Origin: Mangifera indica
Lineage: Eukaryota; Streptophyta; Magnoliopsida; Sapindales; Anacardiaceae
Direction of reading: 5' to 3'
Assembly (NCBI RefSeq): GCF_011075055.1
Contig: NW_025401112.1
Location: forward strand, 62,001-126,000
Length of the DNA stretch: 64,000 nt
In this document: positions 34,320 to 46,599 of the stretch, piece by piece
Numbering within the stretch: position 1 is the first letter of the stretch
Layout: the number at the start of each line of letters is the position of its first letter
Translations under genes and position numbers: made by a program
The notes under the pieces: generated by a model
What the model was told of the DNA's origin: nothing
Database searches by the model: none
The model's input: the letters and a program-made list of their open reading frames with translations, nothing else

Positions 34320-35090
34320 ATCTTCTCCTGATAATTTCTGCTTAATCAAAACTCTTTTCAGTAATAATAATTTCTGCCCCAGCTTATAACTGGGCAGAGC
34401 TTGCATCACCACTGTTTGGTGAAATTATATCTTAGCATGATTGGTCAAATTTCTTTGGAAATACTTCTCTTTTTTTTTTTTTTTGTTGTGGTTGTATTTT
34501 GGCAGATTTGATATTTTTGCCTTGTCTTCACATTCAGATTAATCTTTAGTTTATGTCTTTAGACAAAGTGTTTTAAAGCCTGGACCGACTGATATGACTT
34601 AGAACTAGTGACAAATCTGGTCAAGGTCACGGCTAAACCCATTTTGGCCATCGGACAGGATTGATCTCTGCTACCATTCAACTTCTCGAAGTTGTTTGTA
34701 TTTCACATTTGTAGTGTGAATGGAATTTACTATGTAATTGTTGCCTCGTTTTGAAAGAATAATGCTATGTGCATTTATAATAAGTATCGATGATTATGTG
34801 TTATCATATGATTGAGTGTTACTTTTATCTTTAATTTAAAATTATGCACATTATTGTTGATATCCAAGTTAGTACTCATTATAAATACACATACATTTAT
34901 TAAATTTGAAATACTTTGATCAGATTACCAACAAAAATGTTCATTGTTTTCCCATTTTACTTGATGCTGCATTGGGTTTTAACATCCCATCATGGTGACA
35001 AGAGCCTAAATTGCAAATCACTCACACTCATGCCCTTCAAAGTAAAATACTTTTCCTCTTCTACTAGTATCATTCCTATGTTTTGAAACT
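34320..35090. other. 6PGDH 3' flank and intergenic
   Basis: 3' UTR likely extends through ~34500 (GTAATAATAATTTC at 34360). 34566-34700 holds a worn MITE (TTTTAAAGCCTGGACCGACT ... GGTCACGGCTAAACCC). Confidence 0.4.
34757..34900. repeat. Hairpin MITE family H (reverse copy)
   Basis: GTTATCATATGATTGAGTGT with the complementary core TTTATCTTTAATTTAAAATTA; left end AATGCTATGTGCATTTATAA. Confidence 0.5.
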
Positions 35091-35092
35091 TG

Positions 35093-35256
<164 letters not shown>

Positions 35257-35259
35257 ATT

Positions 35260-36400
35260 CAAACAACTTTTAGTCATATTGGCAGTACCATAATTTCATT
35301 TTCCAGGTGGCCCCTTTGTATCTTCTTTACCAAATAGTGAACATTAATCTCAAATCTAGATACACATTTGGTACATGGTTAGGAAGCTACTAAGAGCTGC
35401 AGAAATCAGTAAGGTTACCATGATTTTATTTATAGCTTTGACGACAATGAAGAACAGCTTTTTTGACTTGCTACAGTTCCTTTTAACCTTATGGGGGCTT
35501 TAATGAAAGAACAGTTACAAGAGATTAGCATGAGGAAGATAAATCAATGAAGTTATGATATCCCTTTTTTTTATTTCTGTTGTTATCTGTCTTCCATAAC
35601 ACGCCCAAATTTATTTTTCTCTTATTTCCTTTTTGTTTTTAGCATGAGCAGAATATTCTGTCTATGATCTTTATTATTGAATTGAATGTGTTCATACAGC
35701 CCATATTTTGAGGAGCCTAGCTGTTGCTCTTACAGCCCATCTTTGCACGAAAGAAGAGGTTCTACATGCAGCCAATGGTGGGTATGGTTATGCACATTAT
35801 ATGTTTGTTTTCATTTGTCTTTCTATCTTCAGCTTTCTTCTTTCCAGCAGAATACATTCTGTTGATTCCATGCTGACACACACATGTACATCCATTCATT
35901 CATGCACATAATTTCATACATCATCATCATCATCCACATCTTCTTCCTCAACCCCATTCCACCTACAAGAGAATTCGCCACTTGTTTGTCTCTCAATGCT
36001 CATCATTCTTTCCAGCGCATCAAGCACTGCTGGTTGATAACTTACCACACACCAATACGCATGGCCACACATGCACACAATTGTATTCTTATGATTAAGA
36101 CCTTTGTGAGATTAATCCTAGATCTAGAGGTTTTCTTTATTATTCTTAACATCATTTTGATGTAAAAATTGAATTACAGGATGTGAGATTAATCCAAGGT
36201 ATGATTTGACTGATCATATGGGCATAAAGGAAAATAGAGCACTTATGAAATATTCCTGTGTGAAATACATACAGAAAGATGTTAAAATTCAATATGAAAT
36301 TTATATATTCTTCCATTCTGTAAAAAGAGATATATGATAAACTACATTTACTTGCCTCATCTCTACACAGAATTTTACATGGTTGCACAAATTGAATTCC
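35260..36400. other. Intergenic between 6PGDH and SOFL
   Basis: No gene. 35700-35790 (GCCTAGCTGTTGCTCTTACAG) briefly reads like an exon, but the frame has no recognisable product. Confidence 0.4.
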
Positions 36401-36403
36401 GCA

Positions 36404-36814
36404 CTATTTGTAGTGTTTCTTCTGAGCATCATTTCTATGTTTATATTTAGTACTGGTTTCACCACTCTTTTTCTCATTGTCTTTCTTGAATGAGAAGAAC
36501 TTTCTAAATTGATCAACCTTACCTGGTTTAGAAGTACTTGGTATATTGCTGTGAGTACTTTCAGCATTTACACGTTTTTGTTGATGACTTGGACCAGAAG
36601 AAGCATCTGAAGCCATTGAATCATCACTCTCTTCCTTGTTATCTTCTCGATCATCAATATTGGTATATTTCTTACTATAATTGTCGTCATCTTCTTCATC
36701 ATCGTTATTGCAGTCAACATCATCTTCTTGCACGGGAGAGTCGATGTACATTGTCCACCCGGACTCACTGCTGCTACACCCTTCTGAGCTGAAATGGTAC
36801 TTGGAAGAATCCAT
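36404..36814 (-). CDS. SOB FIVE-LIKE (SOFL) protein
   Basis: 136-residue intronless frame with both SOFL family hallmarks. Motif A is EGCSSSESGWTMYIDSP (11-27) and motif B is DDSMASDASSGPSH (64-77). The stretch between them is very acidic (Asp/Glu/Asn, 30-63), and the C-terminal half is Lys/Ser-rich (DQFRKFFSFKKDNEKKS). These small plant-specific proteins, found in nucleus and cytosol, promote cytokinin accumulation or response in Arabidopsis; no enzymatic activity is known. The ATG at 36812-36814 gives the family's usual start (MDSS). From memory SOFL3 and SOFL4 sit next to a bZIP and a GDU gene in Arabidopsis, as here. Transcribed convergently with 6PGDH and in the same direction as the GDU genes. 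Confidence 0.87.
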   Translation of the reverse strand: MDSSKYHFSSEGCSSSESGWTMYIDSPVQEDDVDCNNDDEEDDDNYSKKYTNIDDREDNKEESDDSMASDASSGPSHQQKRVNAESTHSNIPSTSKPGKVDQFRKFFSFKKDNEKKSGETSTKYKHRNDAQKKHYK

Positions 36815-39510
36815 TTCTTGAGCTAGAAGAAACAGATTGTTGATGAAGAATAGAGAAGTGTACCCTTATCTCGGACGGATAAAGATCATTGAAGAGCAGA
36901 AAGAGAGAGCATCTTTCTGCTTGGAAAGGAGGAAAGAGGTAGGTAGGACTAAATATGAAATGACAAAACAAAGTTAAACTGCATAAAACCCCTATTTATG
37001 GATGACCAGGTCCCCAGGATCAACTTTATTTTGCATTCTTTGCATTTCTCTATTGACAATTAATTTACTGATTAAAAAAATGACCCTGGAAAAAGACAGC
37101 TTATTGTATCTAACAAGCATTTTTCTTTACCTAAAGTAAATGAATATCTGAAAATGATCCCTTGATTTTTGCCAGATCTTTGCTTGCAGATAAACAGGTG
37201 AACCCATTTCACAAAAGAAGATCCAGCTCTGACCCGTATTTCATTTCATGCCTTTAACTCTCTTGTCTTCACCCCAGTCACTTTTGGGCACAAATTGAAA
37301 AAGTGCACATAATAAGCCAAGTGGGAGTTGGTGTTCCAGGTCAGGATGTTCAAGTGAGCCAGCCAAAGATCTTTATACTTTTTCCTTTCGTTATTTGTTG
37401 TCTTCTGCTTTTTCTCCCAAGAAAGTTTTCTACTGTCTTCTTGTCAGTGGGATTAATAAGAACTGAAATTTTGATCTTCATTCTAGTTTTAGTCTGAACA
37501 AGTGTATTTTATTTTGATTCTGAAATCACACTGAAAGAAAATGTCAGCCTGTTTGAGTATTTTCTTTGTTCATTTTCCTCTCAATTAATTTCAATCATTT
37601 TGGAGAATCACATGAACAGAAACAAAACCAGCAAAAAGTACATAGAAAAATAGGACGTGGGTTGCTTTTAAACATTGTGAAAGAGAACAGGCAGCTAGCT
37701 GGCAGATTTATATAATGCTTCTCCTTCCTTTTCCCATATGGGAAATTCACATTTTTCATGTTCTTTATATAAAATATTATATTTTCTTGGCCCCATTTCC
37801 AGAAAATTTTCACCCCACTGATTTAATTATTACTTTTTGACCATCAAATAAATCAATATTGTATTTTAATAATGAAAAGAAAAGAGAATAGGTTGCCTGA
37901 GAGCTTTACTGTCTTACAATCTAATGCCTGCCAGGATTCAGGGTGTTCCCCACTTAAGATCTCTTCACACCAAGCTTTAACTTGAACCCTTCTTTGTTTT
38001 CTTCTTCAAAGATTGCATATTTGACCTACCACCTTCTTATCTATGTCATCAACAATAAAAACATGTATTAACACATTTTCATTAAGAGAAAATCTATCAT
38101 ATTTTCACCGTCCATGATGTTAGCATGATGTGTTTTAGTTGGTTGGTCGGTTGTACATATAGAGTATCTGTTGACTTCTAAACAAAAAGTAAGAATAATA
38201 TATAAAAGAGGTGATATGAGTAATGTTATTTATATAAATAAATTATACAAATTTTTTCATACAATTTGATACGAGAATATTTAATTAAATGATTTGACAG
38301 TAAAAAAAAAAAACACTAAATAATCATATCATTAAATCATAAACTATTATGTCAATTTGTATAAATAAGTTAATAAGATTTATTTGATCCAATAATAAAA
38401 AGTGTAGAATCACAATTAAGTCAAAATTATGGTGCTCAATGCATTTTTTTAATTTAGTGGCACAATATTTTCGATCCAATCATGCAAATGGTGAGAGTCT
38501 GAATTGGCTAGTAGATTTGGTAATGTGGAGTAAGAATGAGTGTAAATTTTGGTATAAAATTTGAATATTGTAATGGGCTAGGGGTTAGTCCCTATTTTGA
38601 ATATTGTAATGGGCCACATGAAATAAAGTCTTTTTCATTTGGCCTACTGGTTGGGTTGTTAAGTCTACCTTCCAAAGCAATAAATAGTTGCTAAGTCATC
38701 TCATTTGTTTATAATATTAGTAGAATAGATTTGATTTGAGCTAAGTTAGAATAAAATCTAATTTAAGATTAATTTAAATTTTAATAAATAATTTAAAATC
38801 AACGAGTTAAACTTCAAACTATGCTTGAAAATAGTTTAATTTTAAGTTTGATCTCAATCAATTTAAACTCGATTTGCTTACAAAAAAAAACTTAATTTTT
38901 AACATAAACTTAACTCATTTCATACAAACTCAAATTTGAGCTCAAGGAGCTTGGATCAAAATTTTCCTTAAATATTAGGGATTTAGTGTAAAGGAAACAA
39001 AAGAAGTTAATATATATATATATATTATTCATACAAATTGATACATTCAGAAGGGTTATAATACGTAATAATGAAATATGAAATGAGATTTATCTACGTT
39101 TTGTAACTTAAATTATTAACTTAAGGTTCGATCTAAGCTTAAATTCAAACTTTGATCAAATAAAATGAATATAAAATTTAATTCGTTGATCTTAAACTCA
39201 TGTGAAACTTTTAAATTGAATTATATTTGAACTTTTTTTAAATAAAATTTAATCCTGTATTAGAATATGTTATCGTCATGACTCTAACAAACCTTAACTC
39301 ATATGGGAAAAAATAATTCATTCAAACACGTAACGGAATTGCTTGTTTCTATGTAGAAAACAGTATTTCAAAATTAAGATTTAACTAGTTTGAAGAGAGT
39401 ATTTCATAGTATTTGAAAGACTTTGGTGTAAAAGTTTTTAAGTTGATTAAATTAGAATGTGTGAGACTCCTCTAAAATGTTTACTATATATAAATAAATC
39501 CGAAAAGAGT
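36815..39510. other. SOFL upstream region and intergenic
   Basis: 36815-37000 (CT/AG-rich, reverse) is probable SOFL leader and promoter. 37000-38050 has no features. 38210-38390 is a palindromic AT-rich MITE remnant (TTATACAAATTTTTTCATAC). 38720-39240 is worn GAGTTAAACTTCAA/hAT-type text. Confidence 0.4.
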
Positions 39511-39517
39511 AGTATCA

Positions 39518-39597
39518 GTCAAGATGGCCGAGTTGGTCTAAGGCGCCAGTTTCAGGTACTGGTCCGAAAGGGCATGGGTTCGAATCCCATTCTTGAC
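39518..39597 (+). tRNA. tRNA-Leu (anticodon CAG)
   Basis: Complete 80-nt class II tRNA. The acceptor stem GTCAAGA/TCTTGAC pairs fully. The D arm is GGCCGAGTTGGTCTAAGGCGCC with the A box, the anticodon stem CCAGT/ACTGG with loop TTCAGGT (anticodon CAG, reading CUG), a variable arm follows (TCCGAAAGGGC), and the T arm is ATGGG-TTCGAAT-CCCAT with the B box. No intron, no encoded CCA. A T-run (TTTTT, 39610-39614) downstream can end Pol III transcription. Confidence 0.96.
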
Positions 39598-39737
39598 AAT
39601 TATACTTCATTTTTGAATTATTATAATTTAAACATTAAATTTCTTTGACCAGATAATGCAAGATCACACTAATTACTTTTTCCTTATTTTAAACATTAAA
39701 TTACATTTTAAAAAAAAAAAAGCTCAACTGATGTAAT

Positions 39738-40310
39738 GGTGATGCTTTCATTTCATGTACAGGTTCATTGATGAACTTGGTTCATTCTTAGTGCCTTGTA
39801 CATTCATCTGTGAAAAGGGAAAAGCTAGAAGGACTAGCTGACTTCTACCTTGTGTTTTCAACTGCAATATTTTATGGTTTGAGACAGAAGGGACCTGGAA
39901 TATCCCCAGTATTTATCACATTGCTACAGGCTTCAGGAAATTTTAATCATATAATTTATTTTCATCTGTGAAAAGGCAAAGGTGATGCTTTCATTTTATG
40001 CACAGGTTCATTGATCAACTTGGTTCATTCTTGGTGCCTTGTAGATTCATCTGTGAAAAAGGCAAAAGCTAGGAGGACTAGCTGATTTCTACCATGTGTT
40101 TTCAACTGTAATATTAATGGTTTGAGACGGAAGGGACCTGGAATAACCCCAGTATTTATCCCATTGCTACAGGCTACAGGAAATTTTAATCATATAATTT
40201 ATTCATCTGTGAAAAGGAACTGTTATATTTATGGTTTAAGAAAGACGTGACCTGGAATATCCTCAGTATTTATCCCATTGCTACAGAAAATTTTAATCAT
40301 ATAATGTTTC
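39738..40310 (+). repeat. 243-bp tandem repeat, 2.4 units
   Basis: GGTGATGCTTTCATTT starts at 39738 and 39981. A third partial unit begins near 40205 (TTCATCTGTGAAAAGG). Each carries GGTTCATTGATSAACTTGG and GACCTGGAATA-CC-CAGTATTTAT. A further partial unit opens the duplicated segment at ~49320. Confidence 0.8.
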
Positions 40311-40319
40311 TTCCATTAA

Positions 40320-41475
40320 TGGCAGTACCCACTTCCCTTTTTGTCCAGATTATTCAACTAAAACCATCATAGCTTCTTTGCATTTCCAGGCCACCGCATC
40401 CACTAAGCAAAGTCAAAAAAACACCATTTTTATTGTTTTTTTTTTTTTTGGTTGATTATGAAATCCATATAAGGCTGAAAAATTTACAGCAGAAAGCATG
40501 AAAATAAAGAAGATGAAAAAGGGTCTGTTAAGAAAGGAATATACCCACATGCCTAGCTAGATGCTCTCTTTCTTCTAAATCATGCTCAAACTGCTGGCTA
40601 TGAACCCACAAAACTTCTCATAAGGTTAAGGATGGTTGCAACATCAGCATGTCTCCATTCTAATACTTTTTTCGTCCTAACACGCTTAACTTATGAACTT
40701 ATGAGTTGCATTCATGACGCTCTTTAATTTGCTCTTTAAGAAAGTGAAATTTTCATCTTAATCAGACAAAATCAGCAGGACGTTAGCTTGGAAAGTGATT
40801 GTGAAATGACCTGGACAATAGAGGTATGATTTATCAAGTGTGATATGGAAGACCCAAAAAATGATTACAGCGGAGACACAAAGAAATCATGCTCTAACTG
40901 CCGGCTATGAACTCACAAAACTTCCCTCAGAGCCACAAGGTTAAAGATGGTTGCAACACCAGAACGTCTCCATCATAATACTTTTCTCGTCCAAACACGA
41001 TTAACTTTATAATACTTTTTCGTCCAAATACGATTTAACTCCTAAGTCGTGGCACGCCCATGAGGCTGGAATCTGAGTAGAATAATTTGTTTATTAAAAA
41101 TGGGGAAATTTTCATCTTAATCAGACAGAATTTTCATCAGCAGGATGTTATTGCTATTCAGAGTGACAGTGAAATGACTTGGACAATAGAGGTATGATTT
41201 ATCAAGTGTGACATGGAAGACCCACAAAAATAGTTACAGGGGAGACACAAAGAGTTTATGCACAAATCAGCTTCCAAGCAATTCAATCTGATTTCCCAGA
41301 AACATATTATAAAGATTGCAAAACAAGAACAAGAAAATATCTCCAAACAGATTTATTATATACTCTAATGCTCATCAATTTACAGTTTTCCCGCAAACTC
41401 TAAACAAGAATCAGGTCAAAAATAAAAGGAAAAAAATACACACAAAAAACTGGGTTGGCCTGGTTCTTCAATCGG
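40320..41475 (-). repeat. GDU 3' flank, internally duplicated; copy I of the GDU-A segment
   Basis: The segment ~40200-42060 aligns with 49330-51062 (for example TTTGCATTTCCAGGCC at 40378 and 49608). Inside it, 40578-40860 and 40887-41250 repeat each other (GGTTGCAACAYCAG; TTATCAAGTGTGAYATGGAAGACC), a local duplication about 310-360 bp apart. No frame. Confidence 0.75.
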
Positions 41476-41477
41476 GT

Positions 41478-41747
41478 TTACACCTGTTGATCACGGCAAC
41501 AAGGTGTGGCGAGGTAAGTGGGCTTGTGGTCGCCGGACATGATGACGACGATCTTCGGCTCAGGATCGAGCGGTTTCAATGGCAATGAAGGTGGATTTTC
41601 CTGGTCATGATCATCACCAGAATCAAAGCTCTTCTTGTAAGTGCAAGCCAGCAAAATCAAGGCCGATGCAATCAGCAGCAACAGACAGCCCAAGCCCCCA
41701 AAAAGGTAAGGAATTGGAGACAGCCAAACATTGCCTGCGGCCGTCAT
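41478..41747 (-). CDS. GLUTAMINE DUMPER (GDU) protein A
   Basis: 89-residue intronless protein with the full GDU plan. A short N-terminus leads into SPIPYLFGG (10-18), which opens the single membrane segment (to ~35), ending LLACTYKK. A hydrophilic cytosolic linker follows, then the VIMAG-box variant VVIMSGDHKPTYLATP (67-82). In Arabidopsis GDUs, this motif is needed for amino-acid export phenotypes and for interaction with the ubiquitin ligase LOG2. Here the fourth residue is Ser instead of Ala. The GDUs are plasma-membrane regulators of amino-acid efflux, not transporters by themselves. The ATG at 41745-41747 is the one just before the conserved core; the upstream extension of the frame is leader. 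A TATA box lies ~90 bp upstream. Same orientation as SOFL and GDU-B. Confidence 0.93.
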   Translation of the reverse strand: MTAAGNVWLSPIPYLFGGLGCLLLLIASALILLACTYKKSFDSGDDHDQENPPSLPLKPLDPEPKIVVIMSGDHKPTYLATPCCRDQQV

Positions 41748-41835
41748 TTTATACGTCTCTCTGTCTTCAACGATCGGAGAAAATATGGCTAGTACTAGAA
41801 GAAACGGTGCAGTTAAATAAGAATGGCAGTGGAAG

Positions 41836-41845
41836 AATTTATAGG
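41836..41845 (-). promoter_or_regulatory. TATA box of GDU-A
   Basis: CTATAAATT on the minus strand, about 90 bp upstream of the ATG. Confidence 0.55.
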
Positions 41846-42049
41846 ATTTATGGGAATGTGAAATGACATTAATGGGCTTCGCATTTTCAGAGAACATTCT
41901 TTCATCATGCTTTGAAATATTCCTGACGTTATGAATTGCAGATTCTGAGAAATTATGGAAACTCTCCATGCAAAATTGCTCTGGGTTTTCCTTTTTTCGT
42001 TCTGTTAAAATTTGGAAGCATTTATTTAAAGAAATTATTGCTTTTAATA

Positions 42050-42515
42050 GATAATGGCAATATTTCGAGCACGACTTGATTCGAAGCCAGCTTTGTTTGA
42101 ACGAGCTCAAGCCAACCCTGCCTTAAACAAATCCGAGTATGAACACAAGTCTAGGTTTTAAGCAAAAAACGATCACGAGCCCGAATCCAAACATGAGTTC
42201 TCGACTTGCTTAAATGAAATACAGTTTTAAACAAGTTACATATGATATAGATCATTGTACATTTGAATAATTTAAAATTTGAAACGGGCCTGAAATACGA
42301 GCCCGAGGCTTAGCCTGATAATTGAGTCGAGATGAATATCTTGTCTGAACTCAAGCTAATGCGAGTCGATCACAAATAGTAAAGTTACCAAGTGAGCTGA
42401 GCACGAACACATAATCGAGCGAGTTCGATGAGCCTGAGCTGAGCCTAGTCCAAAATGAGTTGGACCTTGTTCGAGCTCAGCTTAACTTGTTTCCAGTGTT
42501 AGTTCTTAGTCCATA
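42050..42515. mobile_element. Worn CGAGC-rich hAT-like element
   Basis: Dense TCGAGCACGA, ACGAGCTCAAGCC, GAGCTGAGCACGAAC and TTCGAGCTCAGC motifs, less AT-rich than the flanks. Missing from the corresponding place in copy II (after 51062), so it inserted or was lost after the duplication. Ends not precise. Confidence 0.45.
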
Positions 42516-42544
42516 CAAACTTTTACTACTAAAAATTAAATAAT

Positions 42545-42700
42545 AAAATTACGTATATCCATTTTGAGTATAAAAGTAGATACACACTTGATATATATCA
42601 TTATGTGATTGAATTAAGGATAAAGTAATACTCAATCACATAATGACACATATAAATATGTATTCATTTGTGTATTTAAAATAAATATCTATAGTATTGC
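42545..42700. repeat. Hairpin MITE family H (copy)
   Basis: CATTATGTGATTGAATTAAG and ACTCAATCACATAATGACAC arms around GGATAAAGTAAT; ends TTGAGTATAAAAGTAGATAC / TATCTATAGTATTGCTCAA. Confidence 0.6.
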
Positions 42701-43267
42701 TCAAAATTGAAATATTACCATCAACATAAATTACATGGTATAAATTAATATCGAATTTAGTAAAATTAACATGTATAAATAATTATAGTATTTGATTACT
42801 GCCAAGAAAATATTTTATTTAAAAAATTATTGATTATAAATTAATATTATATTTAATTAAAGTAATATGGTTAAATTATTTTTAGTGTATGTTGTAAAAT
42901 ACTCTCAATATTAATAATATGTTAGGATTTTTTTCATATTGCCAAATAATAAAATTAATTAATTAAATTATTTTTAAATATATCATATTGTCAAATAATA
43001 AAAATAACTATCTTTGGTACTAGGGTTGCTTTTCATTTTAATCAAAATGAGAGCAGTTTTGTTTTAAAATTTTAATAAGTGGGTTAAAATTGGAATAAAA
43101 TTCTTTAATATCTAATATGGATATGGTGATCAAAGTGTTTATTATATTATTTGCCACGTCACCTTCATTATAAAAAATTACCCAAATGTTTTTGTCAATC
43201 GATGAATTAAATAAGATAATATTAATAATACAAGATAGATTTTTAAAGTAGTCACATATTATACCAA

Positions 43268-43432
43268 TAATAAAATTATGCGTATATACTTTTGATACAC
43301 AATTCGGATATATAAATGATGTGTTATCATGTGATTAAATAATTTTAAATAAAAAATAATATAACACTCAATCATATGATGATACACCATCTGTGTATCT
43401 AAATTATACACATATATAACATTTCTCTTATA
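43268..43432. repeat. Hairpin MITE family H (copy)
   Basis: GTGTTATCATGTGATTAAAT / CACTCAATCATATGATGATAC arms around TTTTAAATAAAAAATAAT, ends TATGCGTATATAC / ATACACATATATAACA. Confidence 0.6.
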
Positions 43433-43484
43433 CCAAATACCCCCTCAATGTACCTAGTCATTCAAAGTTTGATATCTTATATCA

Positions 43485-43745
43485 ACTATAGTCTAATGTA
43501 TATTATCCGATTTGTGTTTAGGGTTTATGGGTTTTATTGAGAACCAAAATTTTGTAAACTGAACCATATGACAGTTAGACGGGGGCACATGTGAAGCAAG
43601 AAACCAATGGGCTACCATTAGGAGGAGGATGGTAGAGTTGGCCATGGATCCTTGAGAACTTCCAGAAATAGAGAGAATGGTTTTTTCACAGGTTTGGTAC
43701 ACTTAAATGTGTTAAGTAACTTGCTTCATATTTTTAAATTTGCTT
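43485..43745. repeat. Duplicated block, pairs with 51715-51985
   Basis: Shares GATGGTAGAGTTGGCCATGG, ATCCTTGAGAACTTCCA and CACAGGTTTGRTACACT with the 51.7-kb copy. Part of the GDU segmental duplication. Non-coding. Confidence 0.8.
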
Positions 43746-44089
43746 CATATTTGTAGTCCACAAAATGCGCTACAAATCAGGGCCGGTACATGTTCATATC
43801 AATCTCCTAGCCTATACTGTTATCATATAGTTAGTTCAAAATAATACACATGGTCTAACGCTACGTGATATTGATATACATTCAATTATATGATTATATA
43901 TAGTATATATGACCATTTTATGTAATCAAGGTATATACATATAATATTCTTCTTCTCCTTCTTCTTCTTCTTTTTCTTATTATTATTATTATTATTACAA
44001 CAATAGGGAGAATATGAGTAGTTAAGTGGGTTGTTAAATGATCGTGGTATGTATGAGTGGTTAGGGAATACGAGTAAATTATATTTTTT

Positions 44090-44840
44090 CTCCTACAGCT
44101 TGATTGAGAGATATTTTTAAAACATAAGTAACACTTTTCTTCTCTTTTTTTTAAATAAAATCAAATATAAAAACTACCAAGGCAAAGATAGGGCGGTTTT
44201 ATAATCTTTGATTTTTAATAATTCTTTTTAGTATTAGACTTAAATGTTTTAAATATGAAAATTTAACCTTTAAAAATGCTTAAAAACTTGCATATAAGTC
44301 CTTGTGATTCTTTGGAAACTTTAGCTGCAGACATCAATTTTTCACCATTGTTATGATCTTACTATTGTCATGAGTTTCGATTCCCACCATGCTCTCTTTT
44401 GTCGTGATTTGATCTGTCATTGACAACTCAATTAAATGAAGGTTGTCATTAATAGAAGCATGAAATCGTGACTAAGAGAGAGTGGTGGGAGCCAACAACA
44501 CATACAACAAAGAGAAAGAAAGATGGTGGTATGATAGCGAAGGTGGATTGAGGGATTGGTAGTGTGGGATGGGTTGCTGAAGAGAGAGAGGTGGTGGATG
44601 TTAATCGAGAACAAAGAAAGAAATGGGTAAGAGTGAAAGAAAAAGAGGAATAAAATTTTTTTTAATACAGTTTGAATATTAAATTTTTTTTGGTTTAATT
44701 TGAGGTTACATGCTAATTTTCAAAAAACTTCACTTCTTGATATTACGTTAATATTTTTTATCAACAAAGTTTGATTTTAAGTGAAAAAATATTATTTATA
44801 TTAATAAGTGGCAAAAAAAAAAAAAATTCTGAATGAAATT
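44090..44840. repeat. Repeat R, copy 1 (inverted-repeat element)
   Basis: Central text TTGTCATTAATAGAAGCATG...GTGGTGGGAGCCAACAACAC recurs at 48280-48590, 54300-54680 and 62390-62720. The best-preserved copy (62205-62935) has inverted ends, so this is a TIR element carried along by the duplications. The minus-strand open stretches inside it are low-complexity and not genes. Confidence 0.6.
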
Positions 44841-44869
44841 CAATCATAATTGAATTGGCGTAGAGATTA

Positions 44870-46300
44870 TTTTTCATGACAGCGAAAATTGAAACATGCA
44901 TGAATGCTTATCCATCTCTCTCACATTTCAGTATGCCCCCATTATCAAAAAGCTAAGGGAACATAAGGGACCAATGTCAACCCCCACTTTTTCACTTCTT
45001 CTCCGAGCTAGATCTAAATTAAATCAGTGACTTTAATTTTGTTCAAAAAGATTAGGGTTGCAAATTAAACTCAAACTCAAACTTATTATTTGTCAGTCAG
45101 GGGACTTTACGTCTCAAGTTAAATACCAATAAATTCTTAAAAAGTTTAAAATATTGTATTTACGTTTTTAAAATCTTATTCCTCAAATTTGAATATGAGA
45201 GATAATTAATAATTATATAAGATAAAGTTTTGAAATAAATATTCGAACCTAACTCGAGTTAGCTGTTTTTATCTTAAACTCAAGCTTGAGCCCAGAATTT
45301 CCTAACTCAATGAACTAAAGGTAAAGTTTTTCCTTAATGAAAGCAAGTCGAGCTCTAGTAAAACAATATTCGAGCCAGTGTTTAGTTCACTAGAGTGTTA
45401 TCCGATATTTTTTTCTATCTTTACGCATTTATTTCAACGCTCCACCAGAATTTCTTTTTGCCCCTACTATACGTCCATCTGTTGGGTTCTACCACCTATC
45501 AAGGGTTGACGGAGATTTTCAACAACCAAAATTGTAATTAAATTATAAATGGAAGAGGGTCTAGGTAGTGGAAAATTTGTACAACAAATTTTTCCCACTT
45601 AAGGAAGTTGAAGTGGAAATGGCTCTTGTGGACTAATTGTTGTGGCATAAGAAAAACATCTTTCAGCTGACTCTTTTTTTATATACAAATTATAAAAGAC
45701 TTGGCCATTAAATACCTAACCTTTCCATAATCACACCTATATCCAGACTTTTTTTAACCTTCAAGTAAAGCATATATATTAAACTAGATAATCATGATTT
45801 GTTTACTCAAGCTCAAGATAACAAGATAAAGTCATATAGTAAAATCCAATATAATTAGAAGCATTAGTCGTTGTTCAATTCCAAAATCCATCATTATTTA
45901 TTGGCATATTATTAATTAGTCACGTAATTCACTTTATACTTAGTCATAACCAATATATTTGAAATGGATCAAAACGAATCAACGGGTTGGTCTAAATCAA
46001 ATCAATAATAAATTAAATAAATATTATAATAATATTAAATAAAATAAAATTGTGATTTGTTGATATATAAAAAAATCTTGTGGTTGTTAATGCAATAATT
46101 TGAAATAAATTAATAAAATTATATGTATACACTTTTTAGTATATAAATCGGTATATATATAATATGTCATTAATAAATTAGATATTACTTAGAATATATT
46201 AAAGTAATAATAAAATAATATCCGATTATATGATGTTATATCATATATATATATATCAATTTATGTATTAAAAAATTATATAGTATTATTTAATGTTCAT
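44870..46300. repeat. Block S, copy 1
   Basis: Aligns with 55085-56900 and 62930-64000 (CATGACARCGAAAATTGAAA, AAGCTAAGGGAAYATARGGG, TGTGGACTAATTGTTGTGGC, CAGAATTTCT). It includes a hAT-like sequence starting TAGGGTTGCAAATTAAACTC at 45053. Confidence 0.7.
46115..46290. repeat. Hairpin MITE family H (diverged copy)
   Basis: TATATGTATACACTTTTTAGT left, TATATCAATTTATGTATTAAA right, with TAATAATAAAATAATATCCG core. Confidence 0.4.
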
Positions 46301-46599
46301 AATGAATTTATTTATCAATTTATTTTAGACCAACTTGTCTAAAGTAAAAGTCTCATAATATTATTTTGGTCTTATAAGGAATTTAGAGGGAATATACTTG
46401 GCATAAACTTTTAGTAATCTCACGATGAAACCCATATAATTAGTAGAAAAATGTTCGCAGGTCAGAAATATTCTAATGCTATCAATTTATTCTATATTGA
46501 TAAAATATATAAAAGATATTAAGTTTGTATATGTATTTCATATAATTTAAGATACTAAAATAACATTAGTTAAATTGTCTATGAGTTGGTAATCAAACA

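Noticed and set aside
32715..34412. Several antisense frames of 67-123 codons over 6PGDH
   Set aside because: Shadows of a strongly coding sequence; no family features of their own.
35700..36165. Possible exon between 6PGDH and SOFL
   Set aside because: Short frames without homology and no consistent splice partners.
36538..36792. His/Tyr-rich plus-strand frame
   Set aside because: Antisense to the acidic region of the SOFL gene.
41748..42110. N-terminal extension of GDU-A by about 121 residues
   Set aside because: The extension has no GDU homology, covers the TATA box and leader, and the family starts shortly before the PYLFGG segment.
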